From: Streptomyces flavidovirens DSM 40150
Lineage (GTDB): Bacteria > Actinomycetota > Actinomycetes > Streptomycetales > Streptomycetaceae
Direction: 5' to 3'
Assembly (NCBI RefSeq): GCF_000429085.1
Contig: NZ_AUBE01000005.1
Span: 186,001 to 250,000 of the forward strand
Length of the DNA: 64,000 nucleotides
In this document: positions 9,007 to 17,645 of the stretch, in pieces
Numbering within the stretch: position 1 is the first letter of the stretch
Layout of the letters: each line of letters starts with the position of its first letter
Translations under genes and position numbers: made by a program
Notes under the pieces: model-generated
Told to the model about the DNA's origin: nothing
Database searches by the model: none
The model's input: the letters and a program-made list of their open reading frames with translations, nothing else

Positions 9007-12000
9007 ATGCTGTCGATCGACGACCTCCGGCGTGTGGTCACCGAGTTGCTCGGCCCCGGTGCCGAACTCCCCGGCGACCAGGACAACCTCATCGAACTCG
9101 GCCTGGACTCGCTCAAGCTGATGAGGATCGCGGACCGCTGCCGACGGACAGGCCTTGACATTGGTTTCGCCGACCTGGCACGGCGTCCCACGCTGGCCGG
9201 CTGGAGCGGCCTGCTCGCCGAGGCGGGGGGCGCAGCCGCGGCCGCCGCACCGTCGCCCGACGCCACCCCGTCGGCCGCCCCGGCGGTTGCGGCCCCCGAG
9301 CCCTCGACGGCGAAGGACACGGAACCCTTCCCGCTGGCGCTCATGCAGCACGCGTACTGGGTCGGCCGCGGCGGCTCCCAGGCCCTCGGAGCGGTGGCCG
9401 CCCATCTGTACACCGAGTTCGACGGCTCCGGCGTCGACCCTGCCCGCCTCGGTGCCGCCGTGGCGGCGCTGGCGGAGCGTCATCCCATGCTCCGCGCCCG
9501 CATCCTGGACGACGGCCGCCAAGTCGTCGGAGCGTGGACCCGTGGCACCGCGCTCCCCGTCCTCGACCTGCGTGACGCCTCTCCCCAGGAAGTCGAGGAG
9601 CAGACCACCGGCCTCCGCGAGCTGCTGTCGCATCAGTTGCTCGACGTCGAGGCGGGGCAGGTCTTCGACATCCGTGTCACTCTGCTGCCCGAAGGCCGCA
9701 CCCGCGTCCACGTGGACGTCGACATGCTCGCCGCCGACGCCCGCAGCTACCGCACCCTGCTGGCCGACCTCGTACACCTCTACGAGCACCCGGAGCGGCC
9801 CCTGCCGCCCCTGGGCTACACCTACGCCCAGTACCTGGCCGAGCGCCGCGCTCAGCCGCCGCGTGACCAGGACGTGCGCTGGTGGCGCGAGCGTCTCGGT
9901 GAACTGCCCGGCGCACCCACCCTGCCCGCCCGTCCCGAGGCCGAGCGCGGCACCGCGCACCGGGTGACCCGCCTGCACCACTGGCTCAGCCCCGAACAGC
10001 GCGCGCGGCTCACGGACCAGGCGCGGCGTCACGCCGTCACCCCGGCGGTCGCCGCCGCCACCGCCTTCGCGGAGGTGCTCGGTGCCTGGAGCGGGGAGCC
10101 CGGGTTCCTGCTCAACGTCCCGATGTTCGACCGCCGTCCCCTCCACGCCGACGTGGACCGCCTCGTCGGCGACTTCACCAGCTCCGTGCTGCTCGACGTC
10201 GACCTGAGCGAGAGCCGTACGTTCGCCGAACGCGCCAGGGACGCACAGGACCGTATGCACCGCGCCGCCGCCCACTCCTCGTACTCGGGCGTCGAGGTGC
10301 TGCGCGACCTCTCCCGCGACCAGGGCTCCCAGGTCCTCGCCCCCGTCGTCTTCACCAGCGCCCTCGACCTCGGCGAGCTGTTCGGGCAGGACGTGGAGCG
10401 CTGCCTCGGCGAACCCGTGTGGATCGTCTCCCAGGGCCCGCAGGTGCTCCTCGACGCCCAGATCACCGAGCTGCACGACGGCCTCCTCGTCAACTGGGAC
10501 GTCCGCGCGGACGCGTTCCCCGACGGCGCCGCCGAGGCCATGTTCGCGGCGTTCACCGATCTCATAGGCACGGTGGCCGACGGCACCGCCTGGGACGTCC
10601 CCGTGGGGCCGCTCGTCACCGAAGACCGGCTCGCCGTCCGCGCCGAGGCCAACCGCACCGACGGCCCCCTGCCCGAGCAGCCGCTCCACCAGGCCTTCTT
10701 CGCCCGCGCCGCCACCGCCCCGGACGCCCCGGCCGTCCTCGCCGCCGACGCCATGTACCTGACGTACGGTCAGCTCGCCGAGCGGGCGCTCCGCGTGGCC
10801 GGTGCCCTGCGCGCACGTGGTGTCCAGCCCGGTGACGCGGTGGCGATCCGCCTGCCCAAGGGGCCCGACCAGCTCGTCGCCGTGCTCGGCGTCCACGCCG
10901 CCGGCGCGCACTACGTGCCGATCGGCGTCGAACAGCCCGCCGCCCGCGCCGAGTCCATCCGCGCCCGCGCCGGAGTCAAGGTCGTCCTCGCCACCGCCGA
11001 CGGCGATGCCGCCACCCTCCCGCTGGCCGAAGCCGCCGTCTGGCCCACCCCCCTGGCCGAACCGGTCCTCGCCGACCCGCGATCCGTGGCCTACGTGCTT
11101 TTCACCTCGGGTTCCACCGGCGAACCCAAGGGCGTCGAGGTGTCCCACCACGCCGCCGCCAACACCATCGACGACCTCGTAGAACGCCTCGGCCTCGGCC
11201 CAGCCGACCGCACCCTCGCGCTCTCCGCCCTCGACTTCGACCTGTCCGTCTTCGACATCTTCGCCCCCCTGTCGGCAGGCGGAGCCGTCGTCACGGTCGA
11301 CGAACGGACCCGCAAGGACGCCACCGCGTGGACCCGGCTGGTCCGGCAGCACGCCGTCACCGTCCTCAACTGCGTACCCAGCCTGCTCGACATGCTGCTC
11401 ACCGCCGCCGAACACGACCCGATGGGCACCAGCCTGCGTGCCGTGCTGCTCGGCGGCGACTGGGTCGGCGTGGACCTGCCCGTACGGCTGCACGCCCAGG
11501 TTCCCGGCTGCCGGTTCCTGGGCCTCGGCGGCACCACCGAAACCGCCATCCACTCCACGATCCAGGAAGTCGTGGGCGGCGAGGTGCCCGCACGGTGGAC
11601 GAGCGTCCCGTACGGAACCCCGCTGCGTAACGTCCGCTGCCGCGTGGTCGACGCCCGGGGCCGCGACTGCCCCGACTGGGTGGCCGGCGAACTGTGGATC
11701 GGCGGCGCCGGAGTGGCCGACGGCTACCGGGGCGACGCCGAGCGGACCGCCGACCGCTTCGTCGAGATCGACGGCTACCGCTGGTACCGCACCGGTGACC
11801 GCGCCCGCTACTGGCCCGACGGGACCCTGGAGTTCCTCGGCCGCGCCGACGACCAGGTGAAGATCCGCGGTTTCCGCATCGAACTCGGCGAGGTCGAGGC
11901 CGCGCTGGCACAGCACCCGGCCGTCCGCCAGGTCACCGCCCTGGTCGTCCGCACCGGACCCACGCCGCGCCTGTGCGCCGTCGTCGCCACCGGCGCCGGG

Positions 12001-12525
12001 GCCGGATTCGACGAGGACGACCTGAGGGCCAAGGCCGCCGAGCGGCTGCCCGCCCACATGCTGCCGGACACCATCGCCGTACTGGACGAGATGCCGCTGA
12101 CCGCCAACGGCAAGACCGACCGCCGCGCCCTGCGCGAACTGCTCGCCGCCCGGGCGAAGGAAGGCGAGCACGAGGCGGCACGGTCCTCGCTGGAGGAGGT
12201 CATCGCCCGCGTCTGGGCCGGTGTCCTCGGCACCGAGCGCGTCGGACGCCAGGACGACTACTTCCAGCTCGGCGGCGACTCCATCCTCGCCACCCGGATC
12301 ACCGCGCGGCTGCGCGAGGCCCTCGACACCGACGGCGTGTCCGTCCACGACGTCCTCGCGTCCCTCACCGTCGCGGAGCTCGCCCGGACCCTCGCGGCCC
12401 GCGACGCCGACGGCCGTCTGGAACTCGTCGCCGAGGTCTACCTGGAGATCGACTCCCTGTCGGACGACGAGATCGACGCCCAACTGGCCCATGGCGAGGA
12501 CGTTCCGGAGCGCGCCGATGGCTGA
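9007..12525 (+). CDS. NRPS: ArCP - heterocyclisation - adenylation - PCP
   Basis: This 1172-residue NRPS caps the siderophore. Residues 1-75 are an aryl carrier domain with the phosphopantetheine serine in ELGLDSLKLM. An Ala/Pro linker follows, then a heterocyclisation domain (about 105-540) with DxxxxDxxS as DMLAADARS replacing the HHxxxD of condensation domains. The adenylation domain (about 570-1050) has LFTSGSTGEPKG, YRTGDRARY and NGKTDRR; the last domain is a carrier with LGGDSILATR. The binding-pocket residues I can align read D-L-F-N-L-G-L-I-H-K, closest to the Cys code but with two Thr-like positions. The expected product is 2-hydroxyphenyl-thiazoline or -oxazoline carboxyl on the final PCP. 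There is no epimerase insert and no thioesterase domain. The ATG has AGGAAG upstream. Confidence 0.93.
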   Translation: MLSIDDLRRVVTELLGPGAELPGDQDNLIELGLDSLKLMRIADRCRRTGLDIGFADLARRPTLAGWSGLLAEAGGAAAAAAPSPDATPSAAPAVAAPEPSTAKDTEPFPLALMQHAYWVGRGGSQALGAVAAHLYTEFDGSGVDPARLGAAVAALAERHPMLRARILDDGRQVVGAWTRGTALPVLDLRDASPQEVEEQTTGLRELLSHQLLDVEAGQVFDIRVTLLPEGRTRVHVDVDMLAADARSYRTLLADLVHLYEHPERPLPPLGYTYAQYLAERRAQPPRDQDVRWWRERLGELPGAPTLPARPEAERGTAHRVTRLHHWLSPEQRARLTDQARRHAVTPAVAAATAFAEVLGAWSGEPGFLLNVPMFDRRPLHADVDRLVGDFTSSVLLDVDLSESRTFAERARDAQDRMHRAAAHSSYSGVEVLRDLSRDQGSQVLAPVVFTSALDLGELFGQDVERCLGEPVWIVSQGPQVLLDAQITELHDGLLVNWDVRADAFPDGAAEAMFAAFTDLIGTVADGTAWDVPVGPLVTEDRLAVRAEANRTDGPLPEQPLHQAFFARAATAPDAPAVLAADAMYLTYGQLAERALRVAGALRARGVQPGDAVAIRLPKGPDQLVAVLGVHAAGAHYVPIGVEQPAARAESIRARAGVKVVLATADGDAATLPLAEAAVWPTPLAEPVLADPRSVAYVLFTSGSTGEPKGVEVSHHAAANTIDDLVERLGLGPADRTLALSALDFDLSVFDIFAPLSAGGAVVTVDERTRKDATAWTRLVRQHAVTVLNCVPSLLDMLLTAAEHDPMGTSLRAVLLGGDWVGVDLPVRLHAQVPGCRFLGLGGTTETAIHSTIQEVVGGEVPARWTSVPYGTPLRNVRCRVVDARGRDCPDWVAGELWIGGAGVADGYRGDAERTADRFVEIDGYRWYRTGDRARYWPDGTLEFLGRADDQVKIRGFRIELGEVEAALAQHPAVRQVTALVVRTGPTPRLCAVVATGAGAGFDEDDLRAKAAERLPAHMLPDTIAVLDEMPLTANGKTDRRALRELLAARAKEGEHEAARSSLEEVIARVWAGVLGTERVGRQDDYFQLGGDSILATRITARLREALDTDGVSVHDVLASLTVAELARTLAARDADGRLELVAEVYLEIDSLSDDEIDAQLAHGEDVPERADG

Positions 12526-14800
12526 GCCGCTCGCCGGCCCGGCGGCAGGCGCCCCCGCCGACGCCTGGTTCCGGCGGTACGCGCCCCGGCCGGATGCCAC
12601 GGCACGCATCGTGTGCTTCGGTCCGGCCGGGGGCGCCCCCGCCTTCTACCGCGACTGGGCCCGTGCCGTGCCCGACGACGTGGAAGTGCTGTCCGTGGTC
12701 CTCCCCGGTCGCGAACGCCGCGCCGCGGAGCGGGCGCTGACCGACATGGAGACGCTCGCGGACGCCGCCACCGCCGCGCTGCTTCCGGTCCTCGACCGGC
12801 CGACCGTGCTCTTCGGTCACAGCATGGGGGCCTCGGTCGCCTTCGAGGTGACCCGCCGTCTGGAGGCGTCCGGCGGGCCCCGCCCCGCCGCCCTCGTCGT
12901 CTCCGGCAGGCCGAGCCCCCGCCGTCTGCTGGAGCGCCCCTCGCCCGTGGCGGACTACGACGACGACCAGATCGTCGCGTACCTGCGCGGCCTCGGCGGC
13001 ACGCCGGACGAGCTGCTCGACGACCCGGAGGCACGGGAGTTGATCCTGCCGCCCTGCCGGGCCGACTTCCAGGTCATCGGCCGGTACGTCCCCGAGCTCC
13101 ACCCCCGCGTCAGCACCCCGCTGCGCGTTCTGCTCGGTGACCAGGACGAGTCCGTTCCGGCCTGGGACGCGCCGCGCTGGGGCGAGGTCGCCACCCGCCT
13201 GAGCGGGATACACGTCCTGCCCGGCGGCCACTCCTACCTGGTGCCCGAGCGGCCCGCCGTCATCGACCACGTGCTGCGGTCGCTCCACGGAACCGGCGCG
13301 CCCGCCGCCGTACCGCCCGCCGACCCGCCCCGCCCCACCCATCCCCACGAGGGAAACGCCCGCCACGCCGGACGAGCCGACTCCGGGAAAGAGAGAGAAG
13401 CCGTGACCTTCGCCCCTGCCTACCACGAGCGCCGAATATCGCTGACCGGCGACGCGCTGAGCACCGCGGCGGCACTGTCGGAGACCTCGGCCGACGCCTA
13501 CGTTCTCTACGAGAACCGGGGCGCCGTCGGCTGGGCGGAAGGCGAGTACGGCACGGTCGTCGTCCGTTCCGGCGGGACCACCCTGCGCCTCGGCGACGCC
13601 GACCCCGTCGAGTTCCCCGCCGACCGCGGTGTGCTCCACGCGCTCGACCAGGCCCTGGCCGCCGTGCGGGTCGAGGGCTGGCGGGCGTACGGCTGGGCCG
13701 CGTTCGAGCTGAGCTACCCCCTGCACGGCCTGCCCGCCGCGCCCGGTGACACCCCGCTCGCCCACCTCGCCGTACCCCGGCGCGAGGTCAGGATCGAGGA
13801 CGGCGCCGCCCTGCTGCGCGTACTGGACCCCGAGGACCTCGACGCGCTGGAGCAGCGGGTGCGCTCGGCGGCCGCCCTCGGCGGCGCGGTCGGCAGCACA
13901 CGGCGGGTGACCGCCGACGTCGAGCAGCATGACGCCGACGTCTACCGGGCCTCGGTGGCGGCGGCCGTGGAGGAGATCCGCGCCGGCCACCTCACCAAGG
14001 TGATCCTCTCCCGCGTCGTGCCCGTCACCTCGCCCATCGACCTGCCCGCCACGTACCTTGAGGGCCGTCGCGGCAACGACCCCGCCCGCTCGTTCCTGCT
14101 GCGCCTCGGCGGCTGGGAGACAGCCGGTTTCAGTCCCGAGATCGTCGCCCGTGTCACGGGCGAGGACGGCCATGTCGTCGCCCAGCCCCTGGCGGGCACC
14201 CGCGCCCTGGAGGGTGACCCGGAGGCGGACCGAGGCCGCCGCGCCGAGCTCTACCGCGACGAGAAGGAAGTCTTCGAACACGCGGTCTCCGTACGCCTGG
14301 TGGCCGAGGAACTGGAACAGGTCTGCACCCGCGAGTCCGTCGCCGTCGACGACTTCATGTCGATCAAGGAGCGGGGCAGTGTGCAGCACCTGGCCTCCCG
14401 CCTGTCCGGTTCCCTCGCCGAGGGCAGGACCGCGTGGGAGGCGTTCGGCGCCCTGTTCCCCGCGGTGACGGCCTCCGGCATACCCAAGGCCGAGGGGTGC
14501 GAACTCATCCGCCGCGCCGAGCGCCGGCCCCGCGGGCTCTACAGCGGCGCCGTGCTCACGGTCGACGCGGACGGCACGGTCGATGCCGCCCTGGTGCTGC
14601 GCAGTGTCTACCGTCACGAGGGGCGGACCTGGATGCGGGCCGGCGCGGGCATCGTGGCGCACTCGACCCCGGAGCGTGAGCTGGAGGAGACGCGCGAGAA
14701 GCTGCGCAGCGTCTCGCGCTTCCTGGTCCCGGCGGCCGAGACCGGGGAAGGGCCCCTGGCGTCCGCCCTGGACGAGCAGTCCGCAGCGCTGGCCCGCTGA
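12518..14800 (+). CDS. Thioesterase (type II) fused in frame to salicylate synthase
   Basis: One uninterrupted frame of 760 residues overlaps the NRPS stop by eight bases. Residues 1-255 are an alpha/beta thioesterase: FGPAGGAPAFYRDW, nucleophile GHSMGAS, and the late catalytic HSYL, as in editing thioesterases of siderophore clusters. Residues 256-295 are a Pro/Ala/His-rich linker. Residues 296-760 are an MbtI/Irp9-type salicylate synthase with catalytic lysine in LTKVILSR, FPAVTASGIPKAEG, RGLYSGAV and AGAGIVAHSTPERELEETREK, converting chorismate through isochorismate to salicylate and pyruvate with magnesium. GTG at 13403 with an upstream GAGAGAGAAG could be an internal start, so two products are possible. 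Fusion could also reflect loss of a thioesterase stop. The two enzymes are normally separate genes. Confidence 0.88.
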   Translation: MAEPLAGPAAGAPADAWFRRYAPRPDATARIVCFGPAGGAPAFYRDWARAVPDDVEVLSVVLPGRERRAAERALTDMETLADAATAALLPVLDRPTVLFGHSMGASVAFEVTRRLEASGGPRPAALVVSGRPSPRRLLERPSPVADYDDDQIVAYLRGLGGTPDELLDDPEARELILPPCRADFQVIGRYVPELHPRVSTPLRVLLGDQDESVPAWDAPRWGEVATRLSGIHVLPGGHSYLVPERPAVIDHVLRSLHGTGAPAAVPPADPPRPTHPHEGNARHAGRADSGKEREAVTFAPAYHERRISLTGDALSTAAALSETSADAYVLYENRGAVGWAEGEYGTVVVRSGGTTLRLGDADPVEFPADRGVLHALDQALAAVRVEGWRAYGWAAFELSYPLHGLPAAPGDTPLAHLAVPRREVRIEDGAALLRVLDPEDLDALEQRVRSAAALGGAVGSTRRVTADVEQHDADVYRASVAAAVEEIRAGHLTKVILSRVVPVTSPIDLPATYLEGRRGNDPARSFLLRLGGWETAGFSPEIVARVTGEDGHVVAQPLAGTRALEGDPEADRGRRAELYRDEKEVFEHAVSVRLVAEELEQVCTRESVAVDDFMSIKERGSVQHLASRLSGSLAEGRTAWEAFGALFPAVTASGIPKAEGCELIRRAERRPRGLYSGAVLTVDADGTVDAALVLRSVYRHEGRTWMRAGAGIVAHSTPERELEETREKLRSVSRFLVPAAETGEGPLASALDEQSAALAR

Positions 14801-14822
14801 GCTCGACGGGGAAGGACCGGGA

Positions 14823-14858
14823 CGGCCGGTCGCGCACCTTCGTGAGCGCGGCCGGCCG
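14823..14858. terminator. Hairpin terminator after siderophore operon
   Basis: Arms 14823-14835 and 14846-14858 pair over 13 positions with one G-U, around a ten-base loop, between two converging genes. Confidence 0.65.
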
Positions 14859-14915
14859 CCCCGTACGTCCGCACCGTCAATTCCCGACGGACGCGCAGCG
14901 ACGGGAAGTCGGGGC

Positions 14916-15746
14916 TCAGGAGTTGTGGGTCTCCTGGTCGCCTGAACGCAGCTCCAGCGTGCAGCACTTCACGCTGCCGCCCGCCTTGAGCAGCTCCGAG
15001 AGGTCCACGCCGATCGGGTTGAAGCCACGGCCACGCAGTTGTTCGGCGAGGCCCGTGGCGTTGTGCGGCAGTACGACGTTGCGGCCGTCGGAGGTGGCGT
15101 TGAGGCCGAAGACCGCCGCGTCGTCGTCCGTCGCGACGACGGCGTCCGGGAACAGCCGCTCCAGAACGGCCAGGCTGCCGGGGGAGAAGGCCGGCGGGTA
15201 GTACGCGATCGTGTCCTCGTCCAGTACGGTCAGTGCGGTGTCCAGGTGGTAGTAGTCCGGATCGACGAGCGTCAGGCTGATCACCGGACGGCTGAAGAAC
15301 TCCTGGGCCTCGCTGTGGGAGCGGGGGTCGCTGCGGAAGCCCGTTCCCGCGAGCAGATGGTCGCCCACGAGGAGGTAGTCCCCCTCACCTTCGTTGACCA
15401 GCTCCGCCGTGCGCAGCTCGGTGAAGCCGTGCGCGCGCAGCCAGTCCCGGTAGGCCGGTGCCTCGTCGACGCGCTCGGCGTCACGGAAGCGGGCGACGAG
15501 GGCGCGTCCGTCGACGACCGTGGCGCCGTTGGCGGCGAAGACCATGTCCGGGAGACCGGGCACGGGGTCGATGAGCTCAACGGTGTGACCCAGCTCCAGG
15601 TAGACCTCACGCAGCCGCTCCCACTGTGCGATGGCCAAGGGGGTGTCGACGGGCTTTCGCGGGTCCATCCAGGGGTTGATGGAGTAGACCACGTCGAAGT
15701 AGGTGGGCCTGCACATGAGGTAGTGCCGGGGACGTGCTGTGCGCAT
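14916..15746 (-). CDS. DDAH/arginine deiminase-family amidinohydrolase
   Basis: This 276-residue protein of the guanidino-modifying superfamily begins YLMCRPTYFDVVYSINPWMDP, the hallmark of actinobacterial dimethylarginine dimethylaminohydrolase-like proteins. The catalytic triad parts are visible: an acidic NEGEGDYLLVG region, the histidine in DYYHLDTAL and the cysteine in GGSVKCCTLELR near the C-terminus. Known reaction of the family: hydrolysis of (methylated) arginine to citrulline or ornithine-type products. The ATG at 15746 begins the conserved region; a longer frame upstream looks spurious. Its place inside an iron-regulated cluster is unusual: it could feed ornithine or citrulline to siderophore assembly, or simply be a neighbour. 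Substrate is not determined. Confidence 0.75.
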   Translation of the reverse strand: MRTARPRHYLMCRPTYFDVVYSINPWMDPRKPVDTPLAIAQWERLREVYLELGHTVELIDPVPGLPDMVFAANGATVVDGRALVARFRDAERVDEAPAYRDWLRAHGFTELRTAELVNEGEGDYLLVGDHLLAGTGFRSDPRSHSEAQEFFSRPVISLTLVDPDYYHLDTALTVLDEDTIAYYPPAFSPGSLAVLERLFPDAVVATDDDAAVFGLNATSDGRNVVLPHNATGLAEQLRGRGFNPIGVDLSELLKAGGSVKCCTLELRSGDQETHNS

Positions 15747-15917
15747 GGGTGTAAGTCCCTGAGGATCGTGAGTGGTTGAGAGTCGGTCACTCGTCTTGGT
15801 GGACAGGGCGCCGGGGGTGGCCCGGGCCCGCCCGGAGCTGCTCGGGTCGGTGCGGCGGCATGTCGGAGGCGCCCTTCGCGGGTCTCCTCCTGTGACCCCG
15901 CGGAGAAACACGATCAG

Positions 15918-15936
15918 TAAAGCAAGCCTTACCTAA
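15918..15936. promoter_or_regulatory. Iron box upstream of chorismate mutase-like gene
   Basis: The reverse strand reads TTAGGTAAGGCTTGCTTTA, about 14 of 19 matches to the iron-box consensus; the half nearest the chorismate mutase is best conserved. It could also affect the divergent DDAH-family gene 170 bases away. Confidence 0.55.
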
Positions 15937-16010
15937 ATACTGCAATGGGGCGCTACGATGAACTGGTCGCTCATTCCCCCCCCGGCGCTCTCATGCGGAA
16001 GGCGGTCGGC

Positions 16011-16331
16011 ATGTCCAGGGACTCGGATGCGCTCGCTGAGGACGGTCACCGGGCTGTCTCCAAGATGGACGAGGCGATCATCGACCTCGTCCGCCGGCGT
16101 ACCGACCTGTGCGGGGAGCTGGCGGCGCTGCGACGGGCGGCGGGAGGCCCGGAGATCGAACTCGCCCGCGAGAACGCCGTACTGCGCCGCTTCCGCGAGG
16201 CGCTCGGCCGCGAGGGCACGTCGCTTGCGATGCTCCTGATCGAGCTGGAGCGGCGGACGCGTTCCATCCAGATGCCGGCAGCGCGCCCGGCGGCCCTGAC
16301 CGAACGGCTCACTCCGGCCGAGCGGGGTTGA
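16011..16331 (+). CDS. Chorismate mutase type II (AroQ)-like protein, possibly PchB-type lyase
   Basis: This small all-helical protein of 106 residues has the AroQ pattern: KMDEAIIDLVRRRTDLCGELAALR, then an ARENAVLRRFREALG helix and a third helix. In this fold arginines in the first helix and following segments bind chorismate or isochorismate. The family includes chorismate mutases and the isochorismate-pyruvate lyase PchB. ATG 16011 is preferred to ATG 15945, which is only nine bases after the iron box; the choice is not certain. Being iron-box-linked next to a salicylate synthase, it may help direct chorismate or isochorismate into salicylate, although MbtI-type synthases need no separate lyase. 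Confidence 0.7.
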   Translation: MSRDSDALAEDGHRAVSKMDEAIIDLVRRRTDLCGELAALRRAAGGPEIELARENAVLRRFREALGREGTSLAMLLIELERRTRSIQMPAARPAALTERLTPAERG

Positions 16332-16334
16332 GCG

Positions 16335-16356
16335 CGGACGAGTCCGGACTCGTCCG
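16335..16356. terminator. Perfect 22-bp palindrome, probable terminator
   Basis: An 11-base arm CGGACGAGTCC is followed immediately by its reverse complement, starting three bases after the chorismate mutase stop, with further related CGGACGAG copies to 16380. The next gene converges. Confidence 0.6.
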
Positions 16357-16380
16357 GACGAGCCGGGACGAGCCCGGACG

Positions 16381-16622
16381 GTCAACTGGCCCCGAACGCC
16401 CGCGAGGACGCGGCCCCTTGTGATTGTGATCACCGGCCTCTGCCGCATCGCGCGGCGGCTCCTGGAGCGGGACGCGGATATCGCCGTGCCCGCGCGCGTA
16501 CTCACAACGCGGCGTGATGACATGCCGGTTGAGGGCGAGTGGCCGCACACGCACCACGTTCTGCGGCCCGTGCGGGTCGGCCGGCCGTCCCCGACTGCCT
16601 ACGCGCCGCCGGGGGCCCGGTC
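16381..16622. other. Intergenic stretch, nothing recognised
   Basis: Between the palindrome and the LacI stop I see no convincing gene or RNA. A TTGTGATTGTGATCAC stretch near 16420 is AT-richer than its surroundings but no family could be assigned. Confidence 0.4.
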
Positions 16623-17645
16623 TCAGCGGCGGCGGGGCAGCGACGAGTCCCGTACCACCAGCTCCGGCTGGAGCACGATCCGCTGGTGCCGGTGCGCGTC
16701 CGCCGCGTCGCCGGTCTCCTCGATGAGCAGGTCGGCGGCCATCCGCCCCATCTGGAAGGCCGGCTGGCGTACGGAGGTCAGCGGCACAGCGGCCGCCGAG
16801 GCGAACTCGATGTCGTCATAACCGACCAGGGCGACGTCGTCGGGCACGCTCACCCCCGCCCCGTACAGCGCCTGCAGCACCCCCAGCGCCAGCAGATCGT
16901 TCGCGCAGAACACCGCGGTCGGCCGGGACGACATGCCCAGCAGCCGGGCTCCCGAGTCGCGACCCGCCGCTACGTCGAGCCGCTCCGCCTCGATCAGCCG
17001 CAGCCGGTCGGCCGGCAGACCGGCCTCGGCCAGCGCCTGGAGGGCTCCCGCCTGCCGGTCCCGGCACTGGTCCAGGTGCAGAGGGCCGCTGACGTACGCG
17101 ATCTCCGTGTGGCCCCCGGCGATGAGATGACGTACGGCCAGGGCTCCGCCCGTGACGTCGTCGACGGAGACGGAGCACCCCTCGGTGCTGGGAGCCACCC
17201 GGTCGACGAGCACGTACGGGATGCCCTGCCGTTTGAAGGCGCGCAGGTTACGGCCGGTGGGGTCCACCGGAGTGATCAGTACGCCCCGCACCCGCTGCTC
17301 ACTGAAGAGGCCGAGGTACTCGCTCTCCTCGGTGGCGCTCTGGCCGCTGTTGCACAGCATCACCCCGAGCCCGGCCTCCCGCGCGGAACGTTCGGCGCCG
17401 GAGGCGACGTCCACGAAGAACGGGTTCGCCATGTCGAGCACCAGCAGGGAGATGATCCGGCTGCGGCCCGCCCGCAACTGGCGGGCGGACTCGCTGCGTA
17501 CATAACCCAGCTGGTCGATGGTGGCCAGGACACGCGCCCGCGTCTCCTCGGTCACCGACTCCGGCCGGTTGATCACGTTGGAGACCGTGCCGACGGACAC
17601 CCCGGCGAGCCGGGCGACGTCCTTGATACCCACCGACTGTGCCAT
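16623..17645 (-). CDS. LacI-family transcriptional regulator, probable rhamnose repressor
   Basis: This 340-residue regulator has an N-terminal LacI HTH (IKDVARLAGVSVGTVSNVINRPESVTEETR with the hinge helix SARQLRAGRS) followed by a periplasmic-binding-like effector domain (NPFFVDVASGAE, VDRVAPSTEGCSVSVDD, VLQALYGAGVSVPDDVALVGYDD). The ATG at 17645 overlaps the stop of the truncated isomerase gene as TGATG, so it was once translationally coupled to that sugar operon. Operator-like TGAAA(N2)TTTCA palindromes with central CG or GG lie upstream of both rhamnose transcription units, fitting a LacI-type repressor. Effector (L-rhamnose or a phosphate) is inferred from context. Confidence 0.85.
   Translation of the reverse strand: MAQSVGIKDVARLAGVSVGTVSNVINRPESVTEETRARVLATIDQLGYVRSESARQLRAGRSRIISLLVLDMANPFFVDVASGAERSAREAGLGVMLCNSGQSATEESEYLGLFSEQRVRGVLITPVDPTGRNLRAFKRQGIPYVLVDRVAPSTEGCSVSVDDVTGGALAVRHLIAGGHTEIAYVSGPLHLDQCRDRQAGALQALAEAGLPADRLRLIEAERLDVAAGRDSGARLLGMSSRPTAVFCANDLLALGVLQALYGAGVSVPDDVALVGYDDIEFASAAAVPLTSVRQPAFQMGRMAADLLIEETGDAADAHRHQRIVLQPELVVRDSSLPRRR

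Noticed and set aside
8989..12609. Open frame of 1206 codons on the minus strand opposite the NRPS
   Set aside because: It is antisense to clear NRPS domains, shows no domain motifs, and arises from codon bias in GC-rich DNA.
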